Shown here one piece after another: positions 7,221 through 15,434 of a DNA stretch of 51,458 bases. Each line of letters opens with the position of its first letter. Position 1 is the stretch's first letter. Origin of the DNA: Acidobacteriota bacterium (GTDB taxonomy: Bacteria > Acidobacteriota > Thermoanaerobaculia > Multivoradales > JAHEKO01); contig JAOTWP010000011.1 of assembly GCA_029862975.1 (NCBI GenBank), positions 1 to 51,458 on the forward strand. Direction: 5' to 3'. A program made the translations under genes and the position numbers. The notes below the pieces were generated by a model. It worked only from the letters and a program-made list of their open reading frames with translations. It was not told the DNA's origin and did no database searches.

Positions 7221-9578
7221 TCATCCGGGGTGTCGCGCGAGCTCGCGGACGAGGGTGGCGAGGGTCTCGGAGGCGGCCGGCGACAGGAAGTCGGCCACTG
7301 CCGCCAGGGACCGCAGGGTGGGACCGTCGGGCAGCAGCCGCGGTCGCGCCGCCACCGGGCCGCCCGCTCCCACCCAGGCGAGGAGCGCGCCTTGCACCGC
7401 CGCCAGGTCGGCGAAATGGCCCGCGGGGAGGGGCCGGCCGCCGGCGACGATCTCGGACAGCGGATGCTCGTCCGCGTAGCGCCCCTGCACCACCCGGAAC
7501 GCGGCCACGCCGCGCGGGCAGGCCGCGAGCAGGGGCTCCAGGTCCTTGTGGTAGCGATCGCCGACCGCCGCGAGCCGCGGTCTGGGCGCCGCGCTCCACT
7601 GGCCGGGAGTCAGGAAGAGAGGCCCTTCGACGGCGGCGGCGAGGCCGTGCGGGCCGGCCGCCACGAGGGCGTGGACGAGCCTGGCGTAGAACCACGGCGT
7701 CTTGACGAGGTAGCGGCTGAGCAGGTCGTAGGCCGCGGGCACGGGCTCCGCGACGGTCGTCTGGAGCCGCGAGTGCCGGAACAGCTCCGCGGCGAGAGAG
7801 CGCACGCCGAGGGTTCGATCCGTCACGACGACCGCGGTCGCGAGATCCTCGAGGCCCAGGTGCTCGATCTTGGCGCGCTGGATCCGGGTGCTGCCCTCCG
7901 TCACGATCACCGCGGCGACGCCCTCGCCGGCGAGGGTCTCGAGGAGCCGGCGGGCGCCGGCGACGAGCGTGGCGTTGGCCGCGAGGTGGACGTCGAAGGC
8001 GGCGAGCTGCTCCGCGAAGGGAGCGCCCGCGGCGCTCGCGAGCCGCAAGGCCTCGCTCGCCATCTCGCCGCCGTCCGGGCTCGCGGCCAGCGATCGGGCG
8101 AGGGCGTCGAAGCCGCGCCGCGCCTCGAACGGAGAGGCGGTCGGCACGCGAGCCGCCCGGGCTCGCAGGTCCTCCAGGACGCGAACGGCGCGCGCTCGCG
8201 ACTCCGGAGCGTCGAGCATCCGTGCCCAGGCCCAGATCGCGGGCGCGTTCCACTCCCGCCGCAGGTCCGGGAAGCCGAGCTCCTGCAGGACGAGCGTCGC
8301 CGGAGGCGCGAGGTGCTCGAGGAGGAGGCCGCAGGTCGTCTCCGGCTCGCGGCAGCACGTCTCGAGGGCGGCGATCGTCGCCCCTCGGCGCAGCGCTCCG
8401 TAGTCGAAGAGCGTGTGATCGAGGTCGACGAAGACGACCGGATATCCGGGGGCCGCGGCGGGCCGGGCCGCGGGCGGGCCGGCGGGCAGGAGCGAGCGCA
8501 CCCGGCGCGTCGCACGCTCGGCCACCGCCCCGAAGTCGAGGAGCGCGCCTTCCGAGAGCACCTGCCCCCCGGCGCGGCGGAAGCACCCGACGTCCCCGCG
8601 GGGAACCGCGAGGGCGCCGTCGCCGGCGAAGTGCACGGCGTGGGTGAGAAACCGCAGCCCCTCCTCCCCGGCACGGCCGGCATGGTCCGCGACCGTGCGG
8701 ATCACGTCGGCCAGCGTCATGCCCTCGGTCTCGCGATCGGCCGTCGGATTGCAGAGGAGGACCCGGGGGACGGGGCGCCGGGCGACGGCGGCCGCCACTC
8801 CCGAGACCAGCAGGTGGGGGAGCACGCTCGAGTAGAAGCTGCCGAAGCCGAAGACCACCGCGTCGGCGTCGGCGATCGCCTCGAGGACCGGCGGGCAGGC
8901 CCCGACGTCGACCGCCGGCCGCGACGAATCCTCGGCCTCGAGCAGCGCGAGCTTCGAGATCCGGCGCCCGTGGCCCAGGCCTTCGGTCGTGAGCGCCGCC
9001 TGGCCGAGCAGCCACCGCCCGTCGTCCAGCTCGGCCCCGAGATGCACGGAGCGCAGCGTCACGGGCAGGACCCGCGGCCCGACGCCGAGGACCGCCCGCG
9101 CCCAGTCGATCGCCTGGACGAACGACCCGGTCCGCAGGGAGGAGCCGAGAAGCAGGAGGTTGCCGAGCGCGGTGTCCGCCAATCCGAAGCCCGCCGGCAG
9201 CGCGTGGCGGGCGCTCTCGAGGGCGGCGAGCACCGCGTCGCGGTGGTCGGGATGAAGGGCCTTCGTGTCCCGATGGCCTCCCGCCACGAGCGCGTCGAGC
9301 TCCTGCCACAGCTGCCTCTCGCTGCGGCGCCGCGAGAGCCGGCTCTCGAACAGGCGGAGCACGCGGCGGGCTTCGGGCGCCGACGAGCTCGCGAGGGCGC
9401 AGAGGCGCTTGCGGACGTCGCCCATCGCCGGCAGGTCGGCGACCCGGCGCAGCGCGCCGGTGCTGCCGCCATTGTCGAAGACGGACACGACGTGCGTCGC
9501 GGCGATGCCGGCGGCCTCGAGGGACCGCGCCAGCAGGTTCGACGCGCTGCCGCCGGTGAAGAGCGCTACCCGGGGCAT
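7221..9578 (-). CDS. YvcK/CofD-like protein fused to a HAD-superfamily hydrolase
   Basis: A 785-residue two-part protein. Residues 1-360 resemble the YvcK/CofD family: 'FTGGSASNLLARSL' (7-20), 'VSVFDNGGSTGALRR' (31-45, the DDGGSSG site), 'GDVRKRLCAL' (53-62), 'GNLLLLGSS' and 'VFGFGSFYSSVLPHLLV' (242-258) followed by 'LLCNPTADRETEGMT'. After a Pro/Ala linker, residues 380-700 form a HAD hydrolase: nucleophile motif DLDHT (385-389), 'VIVTEGST', a Lys in 'RAKIEHLGL', and an acidic 'AVGDRYHKDL'. YvcK binds UDP-GlcNAc and affects cell-wall and central metabolism; CofD transfers phospholactate. The fusion suggests a ligand-sensing domain tied to a phosphatase. The start is chosen by domain boundary; no Shine-Dalgarno is clear. 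Confidence 0.85.
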   Translation of the reverse strand: MPRVALFTGGSASNLLARSLEAAGIAATHVVSVFDNGGSTGALRRVADLPAMGDVRKRLCALASSSAPEARRVLRLFESRLSRRRSERQLWQELDALVAGGHRDTKALHPDHRDAVLAALESARHALPAGFGLADTALGNLLLLGSSLRTGSFVQAIDWARAVLGVGPRVLPVTLRSVHLGAELDDGRWLLGQAALTTEGLGHGRRISKLALLEAEDSSRPAVDVGACPPVLEAIADADAVVFGFGSFYSSVLPHLLVSGVAAAVARRPVPRVLLCNPTADRETEGMTLADVIRTVADHAGRAGEEGLRFLTHAVHFAGDGALAVPRGDVGCFRRAGGQVLSEGALLDFGAVAERATRRVRSLLPAGPPAARPAAAPGYPVVFVDLDHTLFDYGALRRGATIAALETCCREPETTCGLLLEHLAPPATLVLQELGFPDLRREWNAPAIWAWARMLDAPESRARAVRVLEDLRARAARVPTASPFEARRGFDALARSLAASPDGGEMASEALRLASAAGAPFAEQLAAFDVHLAANATLVAGARRLLETLAGEGVAAVIVTEGSTRIQRAKIEHLGLEDLATAVVVTDRTLGVRSLAAELFRHSRLQTTVAEPVPAAYDLLSRYLVKTPWFYARLVHALVAAGPHGLAAAVEGPLFLTPGQWSAAPRPRLAAVGDRYHKDLEPLLAACPRGVAAFRVVQGRYADEHPLSEIVAGGRPLPAGHFADLAAVQGALLAWVGAGGPVAARPRLLPDGPTLRSLAAVADFLSPAASETLATLVRELARHPG

Positions 9579-9682
9579 CGGGCTCTCGAGGGCGGGGGGT
9601 GACGGCGAGCCGGCGCGGCGCGGAGCGGGCAGGCAGGGCTCGATGCCGCGTGCGCCGCGCAGATCCGATCCACGCGCGGTCC

Positions 9683-10693
9683 CTACTCGGAGGAGAGTGC
9701 CGGCTCGGCCCGGCGCTCGAGATAGCGCTGCAGGCGATTCGCGAAGGCGCGGGGCTCCTCGAGGTGGGGGAGGTTGCCGCTCTCCTCGAAGACGTCGAGC
9801 TCGGCCAGGGGCATGCGCTGCAGCCACAGATCGGCGGTCTCGACCGAGGGGTTCCTGGCCCCCCGCCCCCAGGCCAGCCACACCGGCAGCCCACAGCGGG
9901 AGAGGACCTCCACGACCCGGTGGTTCGAGTAGCCGCTCACGTAGGCCGCGAGCGCCGCGTGCGCCCCCGGTTGGTGGCTCGAGCGGTACAGGTGCTCGAT
10001 CTTCGCGGCGTCGGCACGCTCGGGTGTGGCCAGGACCTCGCGCCTGAGGTACTGCCCGAGAGCGGTCTGGCTCGTGTAGAGGTTGAGGGCGGCCGTGCCG
10101 AAGACCGGAGTCCGCAGCAGCCAGTGGACCAGCGCGTCCTTCAGGTCCGGCTCGTCGCCTTCCGCGTCGATGCCGGCCGGCACCACGAGGCCGACGGCAG
10201 CGAGGAGCTCGGGCCGGTCGACGGCGACCTGGATGGCGTAGGCCCCGCTCAGGCCGGCCGCGACGAGGACGCAGCGCCGGGTCACGACGTCCTCGAGGAA
10301 ATCGCCGAGCAGCTGGATGTAGACCTCGCCGTCGTAGACCGAATCGGGCTTCTCCGAGCGACCCCAGCCGATGAGATCGACCGCCAGGACGCGATACTCC
10401 CGGGAGAGCGCTTCGGCCACCTGGCGCCACTCCTCGCTGTCGTGGCCGGGGCCGAAGGAGTGCACGAGCACCACGGGCTCGCCGGCGCCGAGGTCCTGAT
10501 AGGAGATCTCCCCCAGCTTCCAGGAGTAGCGCTGCGTCCTGCCCCAGCCCGGCGGCGGGAGGCGGCGGTTGCGGCGCGCGATGAGCGCGTTGGCGAGAGC
10601 CGGCAGGCCGACGGCGGCACCGCCGAGCAACAGTCCCTTCAGCAACCGGCTGCGCCGGCGGTGCTTCTGGTCTTCCTGGGACGTGCGCGCCAT
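9683..10693 (-). CDS. Membrane-anchored alpha/beta-hydrolase
   Basis: A 336-residue protein with a basic N-terminus and a hydrophobic segment at 19-39 that is probably a membrane anchor. The alpha/beta-hydrolase body shows the oxyanion motif 'LVHSFGPG' (76-83), 'VLAVDLIGWGRSEKP' (102-116), the nucleophile elbow G147-L-S149-G-A (Ala replaces the last Gly of GxSxG) and the catalytic His in 'GNLPHLEEP' near 313. The usual acid in 'WGxxDxxxP' is absent ('WGRGARNPSVE'), so the charge relay may use another residue. It has an extended -10 8 nt before the ATG (leaderless). It lies 104 nt upstream of the YvcK-HAD gene on the same strand and may be co-transcribed. Substrate is unknown. Confidence 0.87.
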   Translation of the reverse strand: MARTSQEDQKHRRRSRLLKGLLLGGAAVGLPALANALIARRNRRLPPPGWGRTQRYSWKLGEISYQDLGAGEPVVLVHSFGPGHDSEEWRQVAEALSREYRVLAVDLIGWGRSEKPDSVYDGEVYIQLLGDFLEDVVTRRCVLVAAGLSGAYAIQVAVDRPELLAAVGLVVPAGIDAEGDEPDLKDALVHWLLRTPVFGTAALNLYTSQTALGQYLRREVLATPERADAAKIEHLYRSSHQPGAHAALAAYVSGYSNHRVVEVLSRCGLPVWLAWGRGARNPSVETADLWLQRMPLAELDVFEESGNLPHLEEPRAFANRLQRYLERRAEPALSSE

Positions 10694-10701
10694 GGAGGGG
10701 A

Positions 10702-10707
10702 ACTCTA
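10702..10707 (-). promoter_or_regulatory. Extended -10 (TGC-TAGAGT) of the alpha/beta-hydrolase gene
   Basis: On the minus strand TGCTAGAGT ends 8 nt before the ATG at 10693. It is identical to the element at 4160. Confidence 0.55.
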
Positions 10708-10790
10708 GCAGGCCGAGCGGGCGAGGGCCTCCAGCGCCCTGCCGGCGGCCTGCGGCCTGCGGGCCCCTGGGCGGGCCGCTCCGAGCGGTG

Positions 10791-10796
10791 TAGGGT
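10791..10796 (+). promoter_or_regulatory. -10-like TAGGGT before rlmH
   Basis: TAGGGT, preceded by TG, lies 6 nt before the ATG at 10803, leaderless geometry. Confidence 0.45.
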
Positions 10797-10802
10797 CCGG
10801 CG

Positions 10803-11282
10803 ATGGGTCGCGGGCTCCTGGTTCTCTGGGCGGGGCGGCATCGGCGCGCCGGTTGGGACGCGATCTGCGGCCGCTACCGCGAGCGCATCGAGCGCTTCGT
10901 GCCGCTCACCGAACGGGCCGTGAGGGCGGGCTCGGGAGACGGCCGGGAGCGGCTGGCCGCGGAGGCGGCCGCGCTGCGGCGGGTGCTTCCGGACCCCTGC
11001 TGGACCGTGGCGCTCGACCGCCGCGGCCGCGCCCGCAGCTCGCGGCAGCTGGCTTCGTGGCTGGCGCGCCTGCAGGAGCGCTGGCCGCATCCGGTCGCCT
11101 TTCTTCTGGGCTCCGACCTGGGGCTCGACGAGGGGCTGCGGGCGCAGTGCCGCGACAGCCTGTCGCTCGGCCCGCTCACGCTGCCGCACGAGCTGGCCCG
11201 TCTGGTTCTCTACGAGCAGCTCTACAGGGCTCTATCCATCAACGCCGGAATCAAGTACCATCGCGAACCCCCCATGGAGTGA
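10803..11282 (+). CDS. rlmH: 23S rRNA (pseudouridine1915-N3)-methyltransferase RlmH
   Basis: A 159-residue SPOUT methyltransferase. 'WTVALDRRGRARSSRQLASWL' (67-87) and 'VAFLLGSDLGLDEGLR' (98-113) match the conserved 'LD.rGk..sSe.fA..l' and 'F.IGGa.G' segments. The C-terminal 'LPHELARLVLYEQLYRALSINAGIKYHR' region is the diagnostic RlmH knot and SAM-binding end. The Asp-Leu in the usual Gly-Gly position is a modest deviation. The enzyme methylates pseudouridine 1915 of 23S rRNA on assembled ribosomes. It heads a plus-strand cluster that continues with the DksA-like gene 28 nt on. The bacterial length (about 155) fits. Confidence 0.92.
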   Translation: MGRGLLVLWAGRHRRAGWDAICGRYRERIERFVPLTERAVRAGSGDGRERLAAEAAALRRVLPDPCWTVALDRRGRARSSRQLASWLARLQERWPHPVAFLLGSDLGLDEGLRAQCRDSLSLGPLTLPHELARLVLYEQLYRALSINAGIKYHREPPME

Positions 11283-11310
11283 GGAAATACGGACCCGGGA
11301 GGTGGACTCC

Positions 11311-11709
11311 GTGCCCAGCGCCAAGTCGAAAGCCAAGAAGCCCAGCAAGACGACCCTCCAGCGAACCCGCAAGCAGCTCGAGCGCCAGCGCCAGGAGATC
11401 CTCGATCTCTACCAGCACGATCTCGCGGAGGGGCAACGCGCGCACGACGAGGGCGGCGCCGACGATCTCGTCGACCGTGCCAACAACGCCTACAACCGCG
11501 AGTTCATGCTCGCCCTCTCCGGCAGCGAGCGCGACCTGCTGCGGGACATCGACGCGGCTCTCGAGCGGGTGGATGCGGCGACCTACGGCGAATGCCAGCA
11601 TTGCGCGACGCGCATTCCCGCCGCGCGCTTGAAGGCCGTGCCCTGGGCACGATATTGTGTCGTCTGCCAGGAGCAGGTCGAGCAAGGCATTTTCTTGGAA
11701 ACGGACTAG
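11311..11709 (+). CDS. DksA/TraR-family zinc-finger protein
   Basis: A 132-residue protein with a basic Lys-rich tail at the N-terminus, a long charged coiled-coil (about 15-85, 'LQRTRKQLERQRQEILDLYQ'), then 'LERVDAATYGECQHC' and a C4 zinc finger with C95, C98, C116 and C119. This is the usual plan of DksA-like proteins that enter the RNA polymerase secondary channel. The GTG at 11311 is chosen because GGGAGG lies 8 nt upstream; a GTG three codons earlier would overlap the ribosome-binding site. Two acidic residues at the coiled-coil tip expected in true DksA are not evident ('ADDLVD' is nearby), so it may be a DksA2-like or unrelated regulator. Its stop abuts the next gene's ATG. Confidence 0.88.
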   Translation: MPSAKSKAKKPSKTTLQRTRKQLERQRQEILDLYQHDLAEGQRAHDEGGADDLVDRANNAYNREFMLALSGSERDLLRDIDAALERVDAATYGECQHCATRIPAARLKAVPWARYCVVCQEQVEQGIFLETD

Positions 11710-13104
11710 ATGCGATTTCGGACCTTCGCGAGCATTCTCTTCGCGTTGGCCGTCGTCGTCACCGTCTCCTATCTGAGCAGCCAGAACGAAGAGCTTCTGA
11801 GCCGGCGGTTCGCCCTGACGGCGGCCACCTCGGTGCCCCTCTACGGGGTGCTGATCGCCGTCTTCCTCTTCGGCTTCCTGCCCGCCGTCTCCGTGCTGCT
11901 CAAGGAGTCTCTGCAGCGCGACCTGCAGGACCGGCGCGAGCGCCGGCTCGATCGCCAGGCCAAGAGCCTGCGCGGCAGCTTCCGGCGGGCCCTCGACTTC
12001 CGGACGGACGGCCAGTGGGCCAAGGCCCTGGCGGAGCTCGAGGCGCTCCAGAAGGAGCGGCCCGAGAACTTCGGCACGCTGCTCTACTACGGCGAGGCGC
12101 TGCGCAAGCTGGGCCGGGCCGACGACGCCATCGAAGTCCACCGGCGCCTCACCGTTCTCTATCCGCAGGGCGTCTCGGCGCTCTATCAGCTGGCCAAGGA
12201 CTACGAGGCGCGGGGAGACGGCGAGGTCGCCGAACAGATCTACGAGCGCGTCCTGCGGGACTTCCCGGGCCAGGGCCTGAGCATCCTCAGGCGCCGTCGG
12301 GACGGGGCGCTCCGCGAGCGCGACTGGGAGCGGGCCGGGCGCCTCCAGGAGCAGGTGGACGCGCTCCTCCAGGAGGGCGGCGGGACCTCGGACGCGCGCG
12401 AGGAGAGGATCCGACGGGGGCTCGAATACGAGGCGGCCGTGGCGTGTCTGGCGGCCGAGCGCCTGCCGGAAGCGGCCCGGAAGATCGAGGCGCTGCTCGC
12501 CGCGGCGCCGGACTTCCTGCCGGCTCGGATTCTCCAGGGCGAGGTGCTGCTGGCCGGAGGCGACGAGGCGGCGGCCGTGGCGGGCTGGCGCCGCTCGTTT
12601 TTCGAGAGCGGCCGGCCGGTCTTCCTGCAGCGCATCGAGGATCACTTCATCGAGCGCGAGAACCCCATGCAGGCGATCGAGACCCTGCACGAGCTCATGG
12701 CCGCGGCGCCGAACGATCTGCTCCCCCGGTTCTTCCTCGGCCGCCTCTACTACCGGCTCGAGATGCACGACGAAGCGCACCGGATCCTGACGGGGCTGGC
12801 GGAGCGGCTGCGCAGCTCGCCCACCTATCACTACCTCATGGGTCGCATCCACGAGCGCCGGGGCGCGCCCACCCTGGCCGTGGAGTCGTACCGCACGAGC
12901 CTGCGGCAGTCGGGCATCCGGGTCGCCGAGTACGTCTGCGGCGACTGCGGCGAGCGCCGCGCGGACTGGGCCGACCGCTGCGACGCCTGCGGGTGCTGGA
13001 ACGTCATGGACCTCGACTTCGAGGAAGAGCAGATCTCGCCCGAGCAGCTCGGAATCCACGAGCGTCCCGTCTGGTCCCCGGCGGAGCCGGCGACCGGCAG
13101 GTGA
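11710..13104 (+). CDS. lapB: LapA-like membrane domain fused to LapB (TPR plus rubredoxin) protein
   Basis: A 464-residue inner-membrane protein whose ATG directly follows the DksA-like stop. Residues 7-21 and 43-65 are TM helices linked by 'SSQNEELLSRRF', the LapA (DUF1049) arrangement, and the segment ends in a basic 'RRERRLDRQAK'. TPR helices fill about 85-395. A rubredoxin-type knuckle closes the protein with C410, C413, C424 and C427 ('YVCGDCGE', 'CDACG'), as in LapB/YciM. In E. coli LapA and LapB are separate; LapB controls LPS synthesis by presenting LpxC to FtsH. The fused form should do both membrane anchoring and scaffolding. It couples to holA by a GTGA overlap. Confidence 0.88.
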   Translation: MRFRTFASILFALAVVVTVSYLSSQNEELLSRRFALTAATSVPLYGVLIAVFLFGFLPAVSVLLKESLQRDLQDRRERRLDRQAKSLRGSFRRALDFRTDGQWAKALAELEALQKERPENFGTLLYYGEALRKLGRADDAIEVHRRLTVLYPQGVSALYQLAKDYEARGDGEVAEQIYERVLRDFPGQGLSILRRRRDGALRERDWERAGRLQEQVDALLQEGGGTSDAREERIRRGLEYEAAVACLAAERLPEAARKIEALLAAAPDFLPARILQGEVLLAGGDEAAAVAGWRRSFFESGRPVFLQRIEDHFIERENPMQAIETLHELMAAAPNDLLPRFFLGRLYYRLEMHDEAHRILTGLAERLRSSPTYHYLMGRIHERRGAPTLAVESYRTSLRQSGIRVAEYVCGDCGERRADWADRCDACGCWNVMDLDFEEEQISPEQLGIHERPVWSPAEPATGR

Positions 13105-14600
13105 AGGCCGGCGCGAGCGGCGCGGCTCCCGAGGCCGTCCTCGAGAGAATCGCTTCCGGGCAGATCGAGCCTCTCTACCTCGTGAGCGGCGACCGGGTCG
13201 TCGCGGAGCCCGCCGGCGAGCGGATCGCCCATGCCGCGGCGGAGACGATCGGCTGCGAGGTCACGACGCGGCGCCGGCCGGCGCGGCTGCAGGAGGTGCT
13301 CAGCGACCTGCGGACGCTGTCGCTCTTCTCGTCCGGCAAGGTGACCCTCGTCGTCGAGAGCCGGGTTCTCGCCGATTCCCGGGCCGCCGCGGACCTCGTG
13401 GACGAGGCCGGCGAGGTGCTGCCGCTCGGCGGCGGCGACCTGGCGCCGGACGAGCGCGCGGCGGCCGGTCGCCTGCTCCAGGCCCTGCGCCTGTTCCAGG
13501 TGGATCCCCATCGAGGAAGCGCGGAGGAGGCTCTGCAAGGGCTGCCGTCCTGGGCGCTGCAGGGCGGCGCAGGCTACCGGCGGAGGAGCCGCAACCGTCC
13601 GCGGGGCAAGCCTCAGGTCGAGGAGCTCAAGAACGGACTGGCCGATCTCCTGCGGGCGGCGCGCGCCGCGGAGCTCGAGGGCTGGGCCGAGACCGAGCTC
13701 GCGGAGCTCTCCCAGCTCGTCGCCGGCGGCATGCCGCCGGGGCACGCGCTCGTCCTCGTCGAGAGCTCGGTGGCCCCCGACCATCCCCTCGTCGCGGCCC
13801 TCGAAGCCCGCGGCGCCTTTCTCGGCTCCGGCCGGGTGGAGCTGAAGCGGCAGGAATGGAGGGGGCTCGACGGCGTCGCGGGGGAGCTCGGGCGCCAGAC
13901 CCGCGTGCCGATCGAGCCCGACGCCCTCGAGGAGCTGGCCCGCAGGACGCTGCGCCCGGAGGAGACCCGCGGCGGCCCGGCCAAGGCCGACTCGACGGAG
14001 CGTCTCGCGGGGGAGTACAGGAAGCTCGCGAGCCTGGCCGGCGAGTCGGGGACCATCGACCGCGCGCTCGTCGAGCAGTCCGTGGACGACCGTGGCGAGG
14101 AGGACGTCTGGAAGATCCTCGACGACATCGGCGCGGGCCGCGTCGCGGGGGCGCTCTATCGCGTGGATCGGCTGATGGCCGGGGCGGACGATCCGCTGGC
14201 GGCGCGCTTTGCCCTCTTCGGACTGCTGGCGAACTACGCGCGGCAGCTGACCGCGGTGGCCGGGATGGCGCGCAGTCTGGGAGTCTCGCGCGGCGAGCGC
14301 AGCTACGAGCGCTTCAAGCGAGAGATCGCTCCCCGCCTCAAGGCGGACCGGCCGGGCCTCGGCAAGAGCCCGTTGGCCACGCTCCACGAGTTCCGGCTGT
14401 ACCGCGTCTACCAGGCGGCGTCACGGCTGCCGGCGGAGCTGCTGGCGACGCTTCCGGCCCGGGTCCTGGAGGTCGAGCTGGCGCTCAAGGGCGGCAGCCG
14501 CCGGCCCCACGCCGTGCTCGCGGCCTGGGTGGCCGAGCTCGCGGGCTCGGCCGCCGGCGCCGGAGGGCGCCCCGCGGGGCGCTCGCGCGGCGAAGGTTAG
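13101..14600 (+). CDS. holA: DNA polymerase III delta subunit-like protein
   Basis: A 499-residue protein starting with GTG inside the preceding stop (GTGA). The N-terminal 'IEPLYLVSGDRVVAEPAGERI' and 'LRTLSLFSSGKVTLVVESRVL' correspond to the first sheet of clamp-loader delta. 'GHALVLVESSVAPDHPLVAALEARGAFL' matches the conserved 'LLLV...D.R.kl.K.l...g' segment. The C-terminal helical collar includes 'DVWKILDDIGAGRVAGALYRVDRLM' and 'HEFRLYRVYQAASRLPAELL'. Typical HolA has about 340 residues; here an insert at roughly 105-205 contains a basic patch 'RRRSRNRPRGK'. Delta opens the sliding clamp and needs no P-loop, and none is present. The fold call is good; the insert is unexplained. Confidence 0.82.
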   Translation: MKAGASGAAPEAVLERIASGQIEPLYLVSGDRVVAEPAGERIAHAAAETIGCEVTTRRRPARLQEVLSDLRTLSLFSSGKVTLVVESRVLADSRAAADLVDEAGEVLPLGGGDLAPDERAAAGRLLQALRLFQVDPHRGSAEEALQGLPSWALQGGAGYRRRSRNRPRGKPQVEELKNGLADLLRAARAAELEGWAETELAELSQLVAGGMPPGHALVLVESSVAPDHPLVAALEARGAFLGSGRVELKRQEWRGLDGVAGELGRQTRVPIEPDALEELARRTLRPEETRGGPAKADSTERLAGEYRKLASLAGESGTIDRALVEQSVDDRGEEDVWKILDDIGAGRVAGALYRVDRLMAGADDPLAARFALFGLLANYARQLTAVAGMARSLGVSRGERSYERFKREIAPRLKADRPGLGKSPLATLHEFRLYRVYQAASRLPAELLATLPARVLEVELALKGGSRRPHAVLAAWVAELAGSAAGAGGRPAGRSRGEG

Positions 14601-14603
14601 AAT
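14598..14603 (+). promoter_or_regulatory. -10-like TAGAAT before mutM, overlapping the holA stop
   Basis: TAGAAT begins with the holA TAG stop codon and ends 6 nt before the mutM GTG at 14610. Either an internal leaderless promoter or a coincidence of the stop codon. Confidence 0.4.
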
Positions 14604-14609
14604 CGCTCG

Positions 14610-15434
14610 GTGCCCGAGCTTCCCGAGGTCGAAGTGCTGCGCCGCAGCCTGATCCCCCGGCTCCTGGGGAGGAGGATCGTCGAGGTGGAGGTCTCGAACC
14701 CGGCACTGCGCGAGAAGGTCGACGGCGCCCGCCTGGCCGCGGCGGCGGCCGGCCGCCGCATCGTCGGCCTCGGGCGCCGAGCCAAGTACCTGCTCGTCGA
14801 CCTCGAGGGCGACCATTCCCTCGTGGTCCATCTCGGAATGAGCGGCCGGCTCACGGTGGTGGCTGGCGGCGCGCCGCGGGAGAAGCACGAGCACGTCGCC
14901 TTCCACCTCGACGACGGCGCCCGGCTGCGGTTCCGCGATCCGCGGCGCTTCGGCCTCGTCCTCGCGCTGCCGACCGCCGGCCTGCTCGCCGACCGGCGCT
15001 TCGCCGGCCTCGGACCGGAGCCGCTGGCGGGCGGGCTGACCGGCGAGACGCTCAGCCGCGCGGCCGGCCGGCGTCGCGGGGCCGTGAAGAGCTTCCTTCT
15101 GGACGGGCGCGTCGTCGCGGGGGTGGGCAACATCTACGCCTGCGAGGCTCTCCACCGCGCCGGCATCCATCCCCGCCGGTCGGTCGCGAGAATCGCGGCG
15201 CGGCGCTGGACGCGGCTGGCGGACGCCGTGCGCGCGACGCTCGAGGCCGCCATCGCGCAGGGCGGCACGACCCTCAACGACTTCACGGACGGCGCCGGCG
15301 CGAGCGGCTATTTCCAGGTGTCCCTCGCGGTCTACGATCGCGCCGGCGAGCCCTGCCCGCGGTGCGGCAAGCCGGTCCGGCGCATCGTGCAGACGGGGCG
15401 CAGCACGTTCTACTGCGGCGGGTGCCAGCGGTGA
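14610..15434 (+). CDS. mutM: Formamidopyrimidine-DNA glycosylase (Fpg/MutM)
   Basis: A 274-residue enzyme with the N-terminal catalytic PELPEVE (Pro2 nucleophile, Glu3) that proves the GTG start. Lys59 in 'GRRAKYLL' is the conserved beta-sheet lysine; 'LVVHLGMSGRL' and 'FRDPRRFGLVL' are family blocks; 'GVGNIYACEALHRAGIHP' is the helix-two-turn-helix; 'GGTTLNDFTDGAGASGYFQ' precedes a C4 zinc finger at C249, C252, C269 and C272. It excises oxidised purines such as 8-oxoguanine and nicks the AP site. It sits 9 nt after holA and overlaps the HAD gene by GTGA, so the three may be co-expressed. Confidence 0.97.
   Translation: MPELPEVEVLRRSLIPRLLGRRIVEVEVSNPALREKVDGARLAAAAAGRRIVGLGRRAKYLLVDLEGDHSLVVHLGMSGRLTVVAGGAPREKHEHVAFHLDDGARLRFRDPRRFGLVLALPTAGLLADRRFAGLGPEPLAGGLTGETLSRAAGRRRGAVKSFLLDGRVVAGVGNIYACEALHRAGIHPRRSVARIAARRWTRLADAVRATLEAAIAQGGTTLNDFTDGAGASGYFQVSLAVYDRAGEPCPRCGKPVRRIVQTGRSTFYCGGCQR

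Noticed and set aside
9579..11189. Upstream extension of the YvcK-HAD frame by more than 500 codons.
   Set aside because: It lies over the alpha/beta-hydrolase and rlmH genes in other frames; the domain begins at the ATG at 9578.
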